Of a stretch of DNA of 64,000 nucleotides, positions 1 through 12,474 are shown in pieces. Both the position numbers and the translations under genes were made by a program. The stretch covers positions 682,013 to 746,012 of the forward strand of contig VXAU01002292.1 of NCBI GenBank assembly GCA_013399695.1, in the 5' to 3' direction. A model generated the notes under the pieces. It searched no databases and was not told the origin of the DNA. It worked only from the letters and a program-made list of their open reading frames with translations. This DNA is from Formicarius rufipectus. Its lineage: Eukaryota; Chordata; Aves; Passeriformes; Formicariidae. Numbering within the stretch: the first letter of the stretch is position 1; the number at the start of each line of letters is the position of its first letter.

Positions 1-2577
1 TACCTTTCACCCAAGTAACATCCCCAGACGTTGCAGGCCAAAGTAAAGGTGCAGCTCATAACTGAGTTCTCTTAATATTGCTGATATTCTTATTATTCCC
101 TGCTTGCCAGGGTGTTGTCAGCTCTCCATCAGGTTGCTTAGTGATGCCAGTCACCGTGGAAAACATATGTCTATGCAGTCATTCACCTGTAGCCGAGGGG
201 AAGCCATAATAAACAGCAATTTAAATTCAGGTATTTGGTTTGCTGAAGTGTTTAATTAAACAAAGAAATTCATTATGTGTGTTCACAGAAAAGTTCTGTT
301 ACGTTGACTTTTTTTTTTCGTTTGACTTGAAGTGGAAATGTTCCTCTGACTTTTTGTATAGCACGCTCAGATGACAGATTATTTATGCAATCAGAAGAAA
401 ATATTAAAATATTGGCTCCCAATTTTTTTTTTTTTTTAAGTACACCCAGCCATTTTTGTACACGTGGAAAACATACATGTGACCTTCTCTCTTGCTTCAG
501 TTGCACCCAATTCCCACTTCTGCTTCAGTGATGTTGTTTCACCCCTACCTTCAAGAAGGGGTACATTCCACTCGTTCCTGAGCTTGGACGAATGCCCACA
601 GCATTACTCGCACACAGTAGTATCTGTAGATTCCTTTCTGCTGTGGTTACAAGTCTCACTCCAGAGTTTTCTCAGATGATTAGAAGTTGTTCTGCAAAAT
701 GTCAAGAGGTAGCCTCTCCAAAACAGACACAGTATGGCAGTTGAAATGGGAGTATTGGTGGCTTTCCAAATACAAAGATGTGGACATGTTTGGAGGCATT
801 TTAATATTGATGAATATTTCATTCCATACTTGCTCTAGGGTATCAGTGTCAAATCTGTACAGTTTAATGGCAAGACAGAGTCTTAATACTGTTAATGCTT
901 TTTAAAGTTCTGGCAAATTCTATTTAACTTATGAAATCATTCATAACAATTGGCCTCCTTCTGGCCTGAATCTTCACATAATTGGATAAACAGAAAGACA
1001 TGTTTACTTCTTTCTCAGATTCTTTGTCAAATATTTTCAAGTTTTCTGTTAAAATGTATTTTGTTTCTTGTTAAATTTCTCATGTTCCCTACATCAAAAG
1101 TAAGCAAGAAGTCTTTAGCACGAGAAAACACCCATGCCATTAAAAATCAATCAATATAAAACCTTTTAAAAGGTAGCAATACATTAAAAACCAAATTTGT
1201 AAAAATACGCCCCAGACACCAATATTGACTTTGGGGGGAAATCTTTATCATCAGTCTTCTGCTACACTCTAGACTTTGCTATGATTAAGGACTATACCTC
1301 GGAATGAAAATAATATTTTGAAAAGAGATTTTGAGAATCTTAGAATTTCATTTGGTCCAGAACAGGGGTCTACTTGCTCTATCATACAAGCTGGTAAGAA
1401 CACATACCACATACCAAGACCTACTTTCTTGAAGGCTTCTTCTTTTCTTGTGGTTAATACCCAAAATTCTGACCTGAGCTGCCCTCCATACACTCTATGT
1501 GCTGTGCCCCTGTTTCTCACATACATTGAAAGCATGGAACTGTCAAAGTCATAAGCAAAACTGATGAGGGGTGGAGACTTGTGCTCTATAGGAATCCTAC
1601 AGCTGTAGAACTTCCTCTGAGGTGAAATGAGTATATTTACAGCCAAAGGACATTCATTTCTTCACCTATATTTTTTGACAATTACTGTTTTCAGTATTTT
1701 AGTTCTCCATGGAGAAAAAGGCAGGAGAGAATCTTGTTGTTTTACTTCACTGAATGTGTAAGTCTACCAGATGCTACAACAACAGAAGGAGCAGGGAAGA
1801 GGTTGTGTAGGATTGGGATACAGCAGAAAGTTCTCCCTTCTTTTTAAACTCACTTTTTTTTTTTCTTTTAAATAGATTGTGCTGATTCCTGAAAATATCG
1901 TTGCAGTAATCTACATCATGTTCTTCCTAAAAGGCATCCCTCCTCTCTTTGTCTTTCTGTGAAGAATAAAATAATTTTTTACAATAACAATAGTGGTTTA
2001 TACATTTTCTCATAATCCTGTATTTCCCCTGTGAGCTTTGTTACATGATATAGTATGTCAGTTTAAGTAACATCTGTCAAGGGATGGAAAGCAATTGCAG
2101 GTTCTTTTCATTCATAAAGTCATTCTGGAGTTTCTTCATCCTTAATTTTCTTGTCATGCTTTCAAAAACATTACATCATTTTGTCTAAATTACCCCCTGC
2201 ACTGCATATACAAGATACAGCAGGTCATTTGTTTCTTTCCTGGACCCAAAGAAACATGTCAAAGTATCTACACTGACATATACTAAATGATTTAGACTTG
2301 GGTAAAGTTGCACTTTCACATGTCATTATTTGACACGTGCTCTTCTACTGAAATGCTTGCTTTCCTACCAGTGTCTCCCTGGAATTCTCCGTAACATGTG
2401 ATTCAATCTTTTGATCTTCTCAGTTATATTTACATTAATTTTACACATCCTAATACATAAAGGCGATGCCTCCACTTTGCTGTGGTGAAAGGTCTGTAAA
2501 AAATCCAAACATATCTTGGGAATAAATAACAGAAACACATTCAGAACTAGAATGGATCACGTACTCAGCAAACCAAA

Positions 2578-3330
2578 GAATAGCTGAGAATGACAGGGAC
2601 CTCTGGACATCTCACAGCTCAAAGCAGAGCAGGTTAGTTCTGTGTCCAGTCACGTTTTAAACATCTCCAAGCATGGACACTCCACAGCATCTCTTGGCTA
2701 CCTTTTCCTGTGTTTGATCACCTTCACAGTGCAAATCTCCTTTTTCTTATGTTTACATGCTATGTGCTGCATTTCAATTTGTGCCTATGCATCCCTTGTC
2801 CTTTCACTGCAAAAAGCCTGGCTCCATCTTCTCTACTTGCTTCTCCCCTCTCAGGTGTTTATACACATCAATTATGTATCTCCCTGGCCCTTCTCTTCTT
2901 CTGTCTAAACAGTCCCAAATCTCTCAGCCTTTCCTCTTACGTCAGATGCTCCCATTCTTTCATCATCTCGAAAGCCCTTCACCATCCTTGTTCCAGTGTC
3001 ACTCTCTTACACTGGAGTGCCCAGACCTTGACCCAGTACTCCAGATGTGTCTTACCAGGACTGAAATCACCTCCCTCAACCTGCCAACAGTGCTCTTCCT
3101 AAGGCATCCCAGCCTTCTTTCCTTTAAGGCTTCACTGCTGGCTCATGTTCAGCTTGTTGAATGCCAGGGTCCCCAGGACCTTGTCTGCAAAACTGCCTTC
3201 CAGCTGCTTCCCCACCTGTATTACTACAAATACTGTCCTGATCTGGGTGCAGGATTTCACATATCTTTGCTGAAATTCATGAGATTCTTGTCAGCCCATT
3301 CTCCTGCGTCTTATTAAATTTGCTTTGATT
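2578..3330 (-). mobile_element. CR1 LINE, truncated and eroded, 3' part of ORF2 plus 3' UTR
   Basis: The + strand reads as the reverse complement of the 3' end of an avian CR1. From left to right it matches the tail ('gggacctctggacatctcac' at 2597), the 3' UTR segment around 2650-2720 and the conserved end of the reverse-transcriptase frame: 'cagtcccaaatctctcagcc' at 2910, 'cagtactccagatgtgtctt' at 3033 and 'gctggctcatgttcagcttg' at 3137. The element is therefore sense on the minus strand, with its 3' end at the left. The antisense open frames of 130-186 codons across it are incidental. Its own ORF2 is broken by substitutions and indels, so it is an inactive 5'-truncated copy. The right boundary is uncertain by about 40 bases. 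Confidence 0.9.
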
Positions 3331-4129
3331 TACGGTCTTCTAGGTAATCAGTAATACTATTATCTGGAAATATTCTGTTTTCCTGAACTGTGTGGCTTTT
3401 CCTAATTAAATCATGCATGTAACATTAATAATCTGTTTCTTTAATGCCATAACCAAAAGTAGATTTTGCTCAAAGACAGTCCTAAGAATATTTTTCTACA
3501 CTGGTAGGACTTTTTGCCTTAAAACATGATCAGTGTATGTATCTGTTTCTATCCAAGATTCTTGAAGTCGAGTGCAGTTATTGATCTATTTTCATAGCGC
3601 TACTAGTTAAAGCAGAACTGACATGTCCTCACCACTCGCTTTCACTAGAGGGTATGAATAGGAAATGGTCACATACAATATCCATCCCACCCAGACAGCT
3701 GGGCAAATGCTTGCCCTGAGACATCACCTTTGGATAACTTCTGGGAGCTGAGAGTCAGACATTCCATGTGTTATTTCTATTAGCATGCTTTGAAATCCTG
3801 CCCACACAAACATGACAAACCCTGCCATTCTGGGGATTATTGAGTGTCACTAGAGGTCCCCAGGTGCACCACCATTCCTGCAAGCTCAGACAGTAATAGC
3901 TTTCAGAGCCAAGCCTCTGTGTTATGGCTTGCCCCTCTCTCCCAGGACAAAGTGAGAAATTACCTTCTCCATACTGTAAGCACATCACAGCTACTGTCTC
4001 TTGAGCCCTGTTGTGAGGAGCTGTAGACTGAGTTTTATTGCAAGACCAAAACAAGGTCCAATGCCAGCTTCAAAACATTGCCACCCATAAGATCAGTTGG
4101 GGTCTTCTTGTCTGCTGTTAACTAACACT

Positions 4130-4308
4130 ACAGCTAATACTAACTAATAATACTCCCAGTTAGTATTACATCTATTTTCCAGATGAGAAATCATCGTGAG
4201 AGAGATAAAGGGACAAAACACGTGTACTTGAAGAAACTTGTGGCCTCAACTAGAACTCAGCTCTTATGTCTTGTAGGACAGTCCTGTCACCATTAGAACA
4301 AGTAATCC
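4130..4308 (-). mobile_element. MIR-like (CORE) SINE remnant, reverse orientation
   Basis: Read on the minus strand, this interval follows the MIR layout. It has a tRNA-like head (around 4275-4308), a degenerate box B ('gagctgagttctagttgagg', complement of about 4244-4263), and the typical 3' half with 'ttctcatctggaaaat' (complement of about 4173-4188) followed by a short run of T/A-rich triplets. MIR is an old tRNA-derived, LINE2-mobilised SINE shared by amniotes. This copy is heavily diverged and certainly immobile. The call rests on order and spacing of landmarks, not on an alignment. Confidence 0.65.
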
Positions 4309-5325
4309 AACCTTCTTGGAAAAAAATGAAATGTGAGCCTCCCTTTGAACTAGCTTGACTTTGAGCTCTCTCATGAAACACCAATGACCTTTGAAAGAAC
4401 ATGAGGATGGCACAACTGATAGACTTTCCCTCAGTTGGCAGCAAACAAAGTTATTTGAAATAAGTGCCAAAGCTGTAATTTATCAGGCTTTTTCACAGAT
4501 TCCACAAAAGCAAGGAAATTCAAAGTTGAAAGGCTTTCTCCAGGCAGAACATGTCAGGCATTTGTGCATGAATTGCAGAAGGGGAAACAATATGTTTCTT
4601 TTAGAGCTGTTGTTGCCATCATGGAAACTGAACAAGCATCTGTGCTTCGGAAATCAGAGGATGGAAGGTGTTCCGTGAAAGGCAGCATGTGGGAAAGCAG
4701 CTTAAAATGGTGAGAGTGTACGAAAGTAGCAGGAGTTCTGAATGCCATTCGAGAGAAGAACTGGAACAAGGCTGACACATAGAAAGGTGGCAAGAAAGCA
4801 AAAAGAAATGCAAAGAGTACACTGAAGGGAAAAAAAAAACCCACCCACTTTTGGCTAGAGAATAGGTCTGAGCAAATTCCAACAGAGGAACAGAGAAAGA
4901 GGAAAAATTAAAGGGCAGATGGAAAGTGTAGGTGAACATGTAAGTTATAGTTTTGGTGTGTTTTAATGCGGAAACAGATATAAAGTTGAAAATCAGGTGT
5001 CCCAGCAGGACTTCTGATATAGCAAAAATGTATACATTTATAGTAGTACAAAACCAGTGAGATGATTTTCCTCTGTAGCAAGTGCAAACAATACTGATAA
5101 AAGTGGCAAGATTCACATTTAGTAACATTTAATTCAAGAGTACTGATTACCTTAAATCACTGCAAGTAAGGTTTGCACTGACAGTCCTAAGGTTCTTAAT
5201 TTCACTCCAGGGCTGCCGATTTCCTGTGTCACTACACTGTGAAGCTGTATCCATAATAATAATTTAATACTTTAGTGCCCAGAGTCAGGCAGATACTTTG
5301 CATAAAAGTGTTCTCTTGTGATTGT

Positions 5326-5402
5326 GGAGTGCCTGCAGCTCCCCCCAGGAGGTGGTGGGTGCTAAGCACCTCGGAAAAACAGGTCACTGTCACTTAAGAG
5401 CT
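5326..5402. repeat. Fragment of an ancient dispersed sauropsid repeat
   Basis: The segment contains 'agtgcctgcagctccccc' followed by 'gtgggtgctaagcacctc' and 'aaaacaggtcact'. This succession (CTGCAGCTCC, a spacer, GGTGCTCAGCACCTC, then AATCAGG) recurs in turtle, crocodile and bird DNA as I remember it. I cannot name the family with certainty. It contains a small inverted repeat (GGTGCTAAGCACC, 5356-5370 region). No coding content is visible. Confidence 0.4.
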
Positions 5403-8354
5403 CAGAAAGGAACAGAAGTACCAAAGTTTAAGGCTAAATTTACAAATAAGTAACATCATTGTGGAAGAGTGTGTCTCTGGAGGACTAATGTGTTTTTGGT
5501 CATTTGAATTTTGGTATGTAAGAGGCATGCATTTGTAAATCACATGCCTTTATAGCATGTAACACCCTCCAGAAATGAGTATAAAAGAAAGAGGGAATTA
5601 GAGAGGAAAGAAGGAAGATGAGGTGAATTAATAAAACAGAAATGGATGGAGATGTGTGTGAGGTTCTTTTAGACCTACTTGAGCACGCCTCATTGCTTTT
5701 GAATGCAAACTATCACTTAGGAGGCTCAAAATAAACATAATTAAGTGGGGATTCTTCCATGTAACTTGTACTAAAACTGTGGAACCCGTCCACAGGATGT
5801 TTGGAGGAGAAAAAGTCTAAACAGCTTCAAAGAAAAGCTTAGAAGAGCCTGACTTGGAAAATCTGGGAAATTGCTCAATTTTTATTTATTAAACATGATA
5901 GGGCATCTGGGTCAAGAAGTCTCTAAAGTGCAGTCAGGTGGGAGCTGGATGGACATACCACAGGACATATTTCTCTGTACTTGTTTGATTTCTCATTCTA
6001 TTCCCTTAAGCATTTCATCCTGGCTCTTATGGGAGACAGTGTACTACTGCAAATACTCCTTTAATCTGAGTCAATACTCATATATTCTATTTTGCATTAG
6101 TGCATCATGATTTCCCTTTTATAGGTTACTTAACTGTGCTAGCCTAGATCAATTTTTCTTTCTCTTATCCTCCTGCAGCAGTAACTATGATTCCTATAAC
6201 GTCCAAATATTAACTATTTTAGAGCATGTACTGAAAAAGTAAGCAGGCATTTTAATTACAGGGATTAGAGGGAGAACAGATGCAAGTGAGTCAAGTGCCA
6301 GGTAAGTATAAATGGATCACCCCTTGTACCCTGAGGGTCATTATTCTCTGTCTCCAATGGTTTGATATCAGGATAAGTTCAAAAGCAGGGGGAATACTGA
6401 TGGAAAACACCTATATTTAAGAGAAGGCTTTACCTAGACCAGGGGAAAGTGTGTAGATGCTACAGTATAATATAGATTAATACTTTTTTAATTTTCCCAA
6501 AGCCATTTAGTCAGTGCTACGTAAAATACATTATTTTGGTCAAACACAGAATTACAAGGATGGATCCAAATGGTTTTGTTTAACTATGTTTTTCTAACTC
6601 AAACTGAAAAATCATTTTATCATAGAGGTTCACTTTTATATATTGACATCTGATTCCCAGACTGGCATTACTCTCCACCCGGTAGCAAGGCAGTGAGTGG
6701 GCATAGAGGGACAGAAGTGACTTAGAAAACTGTTTCTTCAAGTGGTTGGGCTTTAAAGTTGATCAGTAAACAACAAGCCAGCATTAAGTCTCTGGTGCAG
6801 AGTGTTCATGCTGTGCAGCACTGCCCAGGGAATGGGTAGTGGCTTTCTCAGGAACTGGATCTTTCAGGCATGCTTCAAAGAGGACTCATAAATAAAGAGG
6901 TACAGAAACCCAGGTGGAGGTAACAAAGGCACCAGTGACTTCTACGAAGTTTAGTTCAGAGAAAATTTGCAGCCAGCCTTGGTAGAGAATACACAGCTTG
7001 TACTCTAAGTAATAAAAAGAGGAAAAAAAAGAGTACAAAAACAGCATTAGTAGTAGAAAGAACGTTTAGTATTGTATCTGTTTTGATTATGCATGCAAAT
7101 AGAAAGCAGCAAAATATAAGTAACACTTTATAAAAGACATATTTAGTCCATGAGAAGTAAGCATTTTAGCTGAGAAATGTTTCAATTTATTTATTTAAAT
7201 CCATATTAAATGTGCACGCTGTGTATGTTTGCCAGTTTCCTGGCCATATTACGACTTTAATCCCTCGGTTCTATCATTACCTAGTAATAGTGGTATGATT
7301 AAGGTAGTTTTTCAAACTATTTTTTCAATAACATACAAAATCCCCCTTTTTTTTTTCTGCAGAACCTTTCCAAATCACATCATCTTCTGTGTTTTTAAGG
7401 GATATTGAGATAAAATTCACTGGGAAAAAGAATTCATAGAAAACCTATAGATTTGTGGAGTGGGGAGATTAGTAGAGGGTATGTGGGTAAGCCTTTGTTC
7501 AGCATGACTGTCATTTCACTCTGGCCCAAATCATGAACTTCTTAGGCAAGAGACCATTTCCTTTGTTCTGGTTTTGAAATGTGTCTGGCTGGAGTTTTCC
7601 ACTAGCATTCAATTAAATCCAAATAATAAATAGTTAATGGGTTGCTGAGCTGCAGAGGTGGGGCTAATCAGCTGAGGCTTCATAGGGTAGTTAATGATGG
7701 ATTAGAAATGGGGGAACTGATAAAGCTGAATATTTAAAGGCTAATATTGTACAGGATGATGGATGCTTTGTCAGCTTCGATTGCACATGACCAGAACTAA
7801 CAATGTGCTTATCTTCCTCCTGCTTCTTCTGTAGATTACTCGGCTCCAAATTGTTGCTGTTTTGAGACTCTCTGTCCAAATTCCCCTGAGTGGAATTCTG
7901 CCTGTCAGAGGAGTTGGCCTAAGAGACTATCTCACAATTCAAATTGGGTTGAGAGGTGAAAAAACAATGACTCTACAACGGAGGTGTGTGATCAGCTGCA
8001 CACTCATCTGCTCCTGCTCATACTCAGCTTGCTGAAATGGAAGGACTTCAATTGATTCTGGTATTTTTGCAGCGCTGACTGATGAACCAGTGAGGAGGGA
8101 GCTGTGTTCTGTGAGAGTGTGGCACGGGGGAGGGGGGAATTCCCTCTGCCTGTGCAGCGCTGCTGAGAGCTACAGGGAGCTTTGGCTTCTCATCTGTGCT
8201 GTGCACCAATGAGCTTCTGTACCACCCTGTTTTGTGTGCAGAGTGAAAAGGGCAACATACACCTACCCTGTCAAAGGATCCCTACATATCACAGCTATAT
8301 TTATTTGTTTAAAACAAAATTATGCATTTCTTATTAACCAGCAGCACATCATGT

Positions 8355-8391
8355 TATTGGTATCTCTGCATATGATATTGGTATCTCTGCA
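8355..8391. repeat. Short direct repeat, two copies of a 16-mer, period 21
   Basis: The 16-base word 'tattggtatctctgca' occurs at 8355-8370 and again at 8376-8391. It is probably a small local duplication; no function can be inferred. Confidence 0.8.
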
Positions 8392-8426
8392 AGCACATTC
8401 AGGCTTAAAAATTAATACCTTTTAGG

Positions 8427-8470
8427 GTCAAATTCTGTCCTGAGGACACGACTCCTACTGAAAGCAACTG
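8427..8470. repeat. Possible fragment of an ancient dispersed repeat
   Basis: The phrase 'gggtcaaattctgtcctgag' followed by 'gactcctactgaaagcaact' resembles an old repeat common in turtle and archosaur DNA, where TCAAATTCTG is followed by an ACTCC-type word and a short palindromic phrase. The match is short and from memory, so the call is weak. Confidence 0.28.
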
Positions 8471-8569
8471 ATGCTAAATGATGGTGTTTTTTCAGCACCT
8501 AACTATAGGATCAATAAGGCCTTCATCCTTGTTGGTAGTCCATCAGCTGGCAGGAAGACAGGCACCCTT

Positions 8570-8745
8570 GCACACAAGACACAGACAATGAGGTCAAGAG
8601 AAGTGGATTCTTTTCTCAGTTTGTCTTTGGGGTTTTGGAAAGCCTTGGACAAATCACACAACCTCTCTGCTAAACCTCCGACTTCCAAAATGGAAATGAT
8701 AATAACTGTCTGGTTTTCAAGGATGCTATGGAGTAAATCAATTCT
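8570..8745 (+). mobile_element. MIR-like (CORE) SINE remnant
   Basis: On the + strand the landmarks of the MIR central and 3' region occur in order: 'gccttggacaaatcacacaa' at 8642 (MIR: cttgggcaagtcacttaa), 'cctctctgct' at 8661, 'ccaaaatggaaatgataata' at 8685 (MIR: ctgtaaaatggggataata), then 'ggatgctatggagtaaat' near 8722 (MIR: gtgaggattaaatga). The 5' tRNA-like part is only weakly visible. It is old and diverged, with no activity possible. Confidence 0.65.
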
Positions 8746-11740
8746 CAGAAAAAGAGAAAGGGAGGGAAGGAGGTGTGTGGGAATAACAACTACCTGGATG
8801 CTTTGGAAGGAACAAAAATATTTGTTAGTTTTCATTTTTGTAAACAGTCTTAGAGAGCACCTAAGCTTTACTATCATAAAAAAATAAGTAACAGCTAGAG
8901 GGTTTGATTATCTAGTCAGTTAGTGTAATTTATTAACATTGCTAGTCTCATTCTCCTATGGACATAATTTATTTTGGACAACACCAAGGTAACTACGAAA
9001 GATTGAAAGGTAAAATGTTCCTAATCAAAGGAGAGTGCTTTGCAATTGTTTTATTTCAGATTGTAGTCCGAAAAATAATTCCAAATTTCATTTTCTGGAA
9101 AAGATACCCAGAGCTGGCATTAGCAGTGGCTTTGATGTATTCTCTGGTACATTGGTCCAGAGCATGCTGATGTAAACAGAAGTGTCCCTTGACCTGTCAT
9201 CTTTGTTCTTCAACTTTGATATTGGCCTCCTTCAGTGGCTTCTTTCTCCTCTTGGGGAGGCTTAAAAAAGTCAACTGATGGAGGAAAAAAAAAGGAGTTT
9301 CAGTTTTCTTCTCTGCTTAAGACTCTAAAGAAACAGACACATCTATTGTACAGTCACTGAAGCTCTTCAAATAGTGTGGGTTCTCTTGAATCCTGCAGTG
9401 GAATGAGCAAATTAAAAAAAAAAAGAAAAGGCATAGAGTTTTGTCCACAACTTATAATATGGTGAGTACATCATACTTTTGCTCATGATGGGGGTTTTTT
9501 GAGAGAAAACCTGAGAAACTCTGCTTCAGAAACAGGTAGCACAAGCAGCAGTGCCTGTGGGTAAGTTGGTCCATCATTGTCCACTCTGCGGCCCTGACTT
9601 TTGATGCCTATAACTGTCAAACTTGTAATGATTTTTTTCTGTGATTGTTGGTTCAGCCTGAAGCTGATTTTTAAAACAGCTTGATCAGTTTGAAAAAAAA
9701 AAATAAAAATTTGCTTCAGTTAAAAATATTATTGGGTTGCATGACTGAGAAACTCTCCATGCTCTATACTTGAAATCTGGCAAAGAATTTGCCAAGGATT
9801 TGATGGGTCCCACTCACAAACATGTAAAATAAGGAGAGTCCATGATTAGGATGCAGGCTGTACAGACAACAGGATGAGTAGAACTTAATGAGCAAAAACT
9901 TATGAGGCTGTGACAATAATGAAAGAACAGTAGCCTGTAGGGATGGTGTGTGGGACTGAAGCAAAGATGTGAGGACACTGGGAGAAAGAAACCATGAACT
10001 TGGACCAGGAGTTAATTTTTAACTACTGAAGTAAGACTTTGAGGTTGTTAAAAGAAGGGAAAGGGGTGAAGGGTTTGGGCTGAGAGTGAGAGATGGAAAG
10101 TCCTCAGGTATTACAACACAGTCTTCTCAAAGAGTCTCTGACAAAGTATTTGCTTTATTTCTCCAGTGATTGCTGCATTTAAAGAACATCAAACTACTGC
10201 TGATGAATCCTGAGGAAACTCCAGTGGCAGTGTGCAGTGTTGTGGATATAAGGGTCTAGTCCTAGTTCTATACCATTTAGACTTAGAGGAGTTCTACATA
10301 AAGGGTTCAGAGGTGTTCAGTTTTTTAGACTGTAACACAAAGAGCAGCAATTTTGAAAAGTGAAAGTCTCACACATTAGGAGAGAACCCTAATTCCCCTC
10401 AGTTTACATGCATTACTTTAAGCAGATTTTAATTGCATAATCATGTTAGTTTTTCACAGAACAGTTACCACATTAAGTGCATGATTGGATATGGCTCAGG
10501 AAATGAATCAAGGAACTTGTCACCATTACTGGATAAGGTGCCTTGGTAGCTCCTCCTAAGTGCATCCCTCCGGCAATTTTCATTAACTTAGTCTTTCTGC
10601 ACAGAAACATGCCACTGCATTCTGTCATTTCTAAACTGTGTTTATGAGCTGAAATTCCCTACTTAGCAACAGTTTGTTCTGTGACACCAGCTAAACAAAC
10701 TGCCTCAATGGCAGCACCTTCAAAGCAAAGCTTTATTCTCTCAGAGACAGGCAGCACAGAAAGCAAAAGATTCAACAGCAGAACCTTAACACCCATGTCA
10801 CCTTTCCAGTTCTCACAGGTTCTTTCTATCCAAGATTTTCCACTCTCCAGTCTGGGAGGGGCCACTTACAAAATGCCACAAGCATGTCCAGTTGTTGTTG
10901 ACTCCACAGTCAAAGCCCTTTCCTCAGGACAGTGGTTTTTAAAGTTTTTGAATTGTCTCAGACATGAGAATGATAAACACCTTGTCATTGCCCTAGAAAA
11001 ACAGGTAAGGATGTTCCTTTTTAACAGCTTTCCCCTTGCAACTCCAGAAGTTACTTGTGCTTTTTTCCTAGACATTTTTGTTTGTGATGCGATTGTTTTC
11101 TATTTGCATCTTCTTTTACAATATCCTTCAATGTAACTCTCTTTAATCACGCGGAACAATGCAAACAAAATAAAGTGACCTGCACCTTGTATTTGCAAAG
11201 GTAAGAAATGTAATACCCTAATTTTTCACTTGAATGTAGTCAATGGGACAATTTTCTTATCAGAGCTCTGCCTGATTTGTTGTGACAAAGCCTTGAAGTT
11301 ATACGAGTAGATGTGACTGTAAAGACAGAACACATCATATTCTTGCTGAAGTATTTGTTGGATTAAGGAAGTAATTTGAATCTAATTTCTGAAGATGGCC
11401 AGTGAACTTTCCTCTGCTGGGGTACAGAAAATTCACAAAAGCTTTGGATGCAGGTAGCTGCAAAGAGGCATCATGATAGCTGTGCTCAGAATAAATGAAA
11501 GACTACATGACATACAGTAGACCATATTGCAGAACTGTGGGACCCAGAAGTCTTCGGCTGGCCACTGAGAGTTAGCTGCCAATTCTGATGTTAACTGTTG
11601 GGTTGTAAGTACATCTTCATCTCTCAAGGAGGCTGCTCAAAAACCCCTCACCTGTGTCACAGCAGAGCACCATGGAGTGAACCAGCGAGAAGAGGCAGAG
11701 CAGGCAGTAATGCCACGTACCAAACATCTCTGGGAAGAGA

Positions 11741-11857
11741 CAAAAAAACCCAAACCAAAAAACCAACAACAAAAACAAAACAAACAAAAAAATCCCCCAA
11801 AACACCAACCCCCAAAAAACTCCCAACAATCCCCCCAAAATAAAAAATGATAACAAA
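11741..11857. repeat. A/C-rich low-complexity tract abutting an assembly gap
   Basis: The + strand is almost purely A and C, an irregular mixture of AAACC, AAAC and CCCC words (for example 'caacaacaaaaacaaaacaa' at 11763). The complementary strand is G/T-rich with G runs. It continues into unsequenced bases at 11858. Confidence 0.9.
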
Positions 11858-11995
11858 NNNNNNNNNNNNNNNNNNNNNNNNNNNNNNNNNNNNNNNNNNN
11901 NNNNNNNNNNNNNNNNNNNNNNNNNNNNNNNNNNNNNNNNNNNNNNNNNNNNNNNNNNNNNNNNNNNNNNNNNNNNNNNNNNNNNNNNNNNNNNN
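11858..11995. other. Assembly gap (138 N)
   Basis: Unresolved bases lie between the A/C-rich tract and a 'caaaaaaa' run that precedes a CR1 tail. The gap is probably the unreadable centre of the same low-complexity repeat. Its written length may be an estimate. Confidence 0.98.
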
Positions 11996-12011
11996 CAAAA
12001 AAAAAAAAAAT

Positions 12012-12190
12012 CACAGAATCATCAAGGTGAAAAGGGACCTTTAAGATCACCCATTAATCAACCACCGTAACCCCGAAACCACCGAACTGCATCACCCAGC
12101 GCCAGACCCAGACACCTTCTCCGACATCCCCAGGGATGGTGGCACCATCCTAGTCCAGTGCCCGACCACCCTAACAGCGAGGAAATTTCA
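12012..12190 (-). mobile_element. CR1 LINE 3' end fragment just upstream of the PDSS2 CpG island
   Basis: The + strand starts 'tcacagaatcatcaaggtga' and continues with 'aagggacctttaagatcacc' (12031), the reverse complement of a CR1 3' terminus. It then carries 'catccccagggatggtggca' (12125) and 'gaccaccctaacagcgagga' (12164), which match the CR1 3' UTR word order. The element is sense on the minus strand with its 3' terminus at the left, against an A run (11997-12010). It is strongly 5'-truncated at about 12190. It has an unusual excess of C relative to other copies. Its inner end lies about 270 bases upstream of the YY1 site of the PDSS2 promoter. Confidence 0.85.
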
Positions 12191-12463
12191 CACTGAAACC
12201 ACGTCTTTATAACTAAAAGCTGAACCCTTTAGGTGGAATCCCGAGCTCTTCCCCGTCGCTCTCTGCACACAGCCCGAGCACGCCCCACTCTGCCGGGCAT
12301 CCCCGGAGCAGCCCTCCTTCCAAGGGCTCCAGGAGGCGACAAGAAGAGCTGGGAAGCGAAGCGCTTCCCCTCCGCCCGCTCCGAGGGATAAGGAAGGCAC
12401 ATGGATCCCCGAGACACACGCCCGCCACCCGCGCTTTACGGCGCGCCGCCTTTTGCGACGCCC

Positions 12464-12474
12464 AAGATGGCGGC
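12464..12474 (+). promoter_or_regulatory. YY1-type element in the PDSS2 promoter
   Basis: The word AAGATGGCGGC is a full match to the consensus YY1 site that marks many TATA-less promoters, commonly at or just downstream of the start site. Here it is 224 bases upstream of the chosen PDSS2 start codon and lies in the most GC-rich part of the island. I infer transcription starts near it; the exact start site is not determinable from sequence alone. Confidence 0.75.

Larger units (their letters stand above)
1..11740. other. Intergenic DNA upstream of PDSS2
   Basis: This stretch holds no coding exon that I can recognise on either strand. The open frames are short and read as low-complexity or chance translations. 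It contains an eroded CR1 element, two MIR-like SINEs, fragments of older dispersed repeats and short A or T runs, all listed separately; the remainder is anonymous AT-rich DNA. In mammals the gene divergent from PDSS2 is SOBP. If synteny holds, SOBP would lie on the minus strand to the left, but I see no SOBP exon here, so its first exon is probably beyond the left edge. Confidence 0.7.

Noticed and set aside
2642..3317. Overlapping + strand open frames of 88-186 codons
   Set aside because: They are antisense readings of a CR1 3' region; the same nucleotide words occur in many CR1 copies.
10681..11136. 151-codon open frame with an internal donor-like aaacag|gtaagg
   Set aside because: No recognisable protein similarity, no matching acceptor or partner exon, and typical of chance frames in this DNA.
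11637..12050. Open frames running through the N gap
   Set aside because: They exist only because N is translated as X and because A/C-rich DNA lacks stops.
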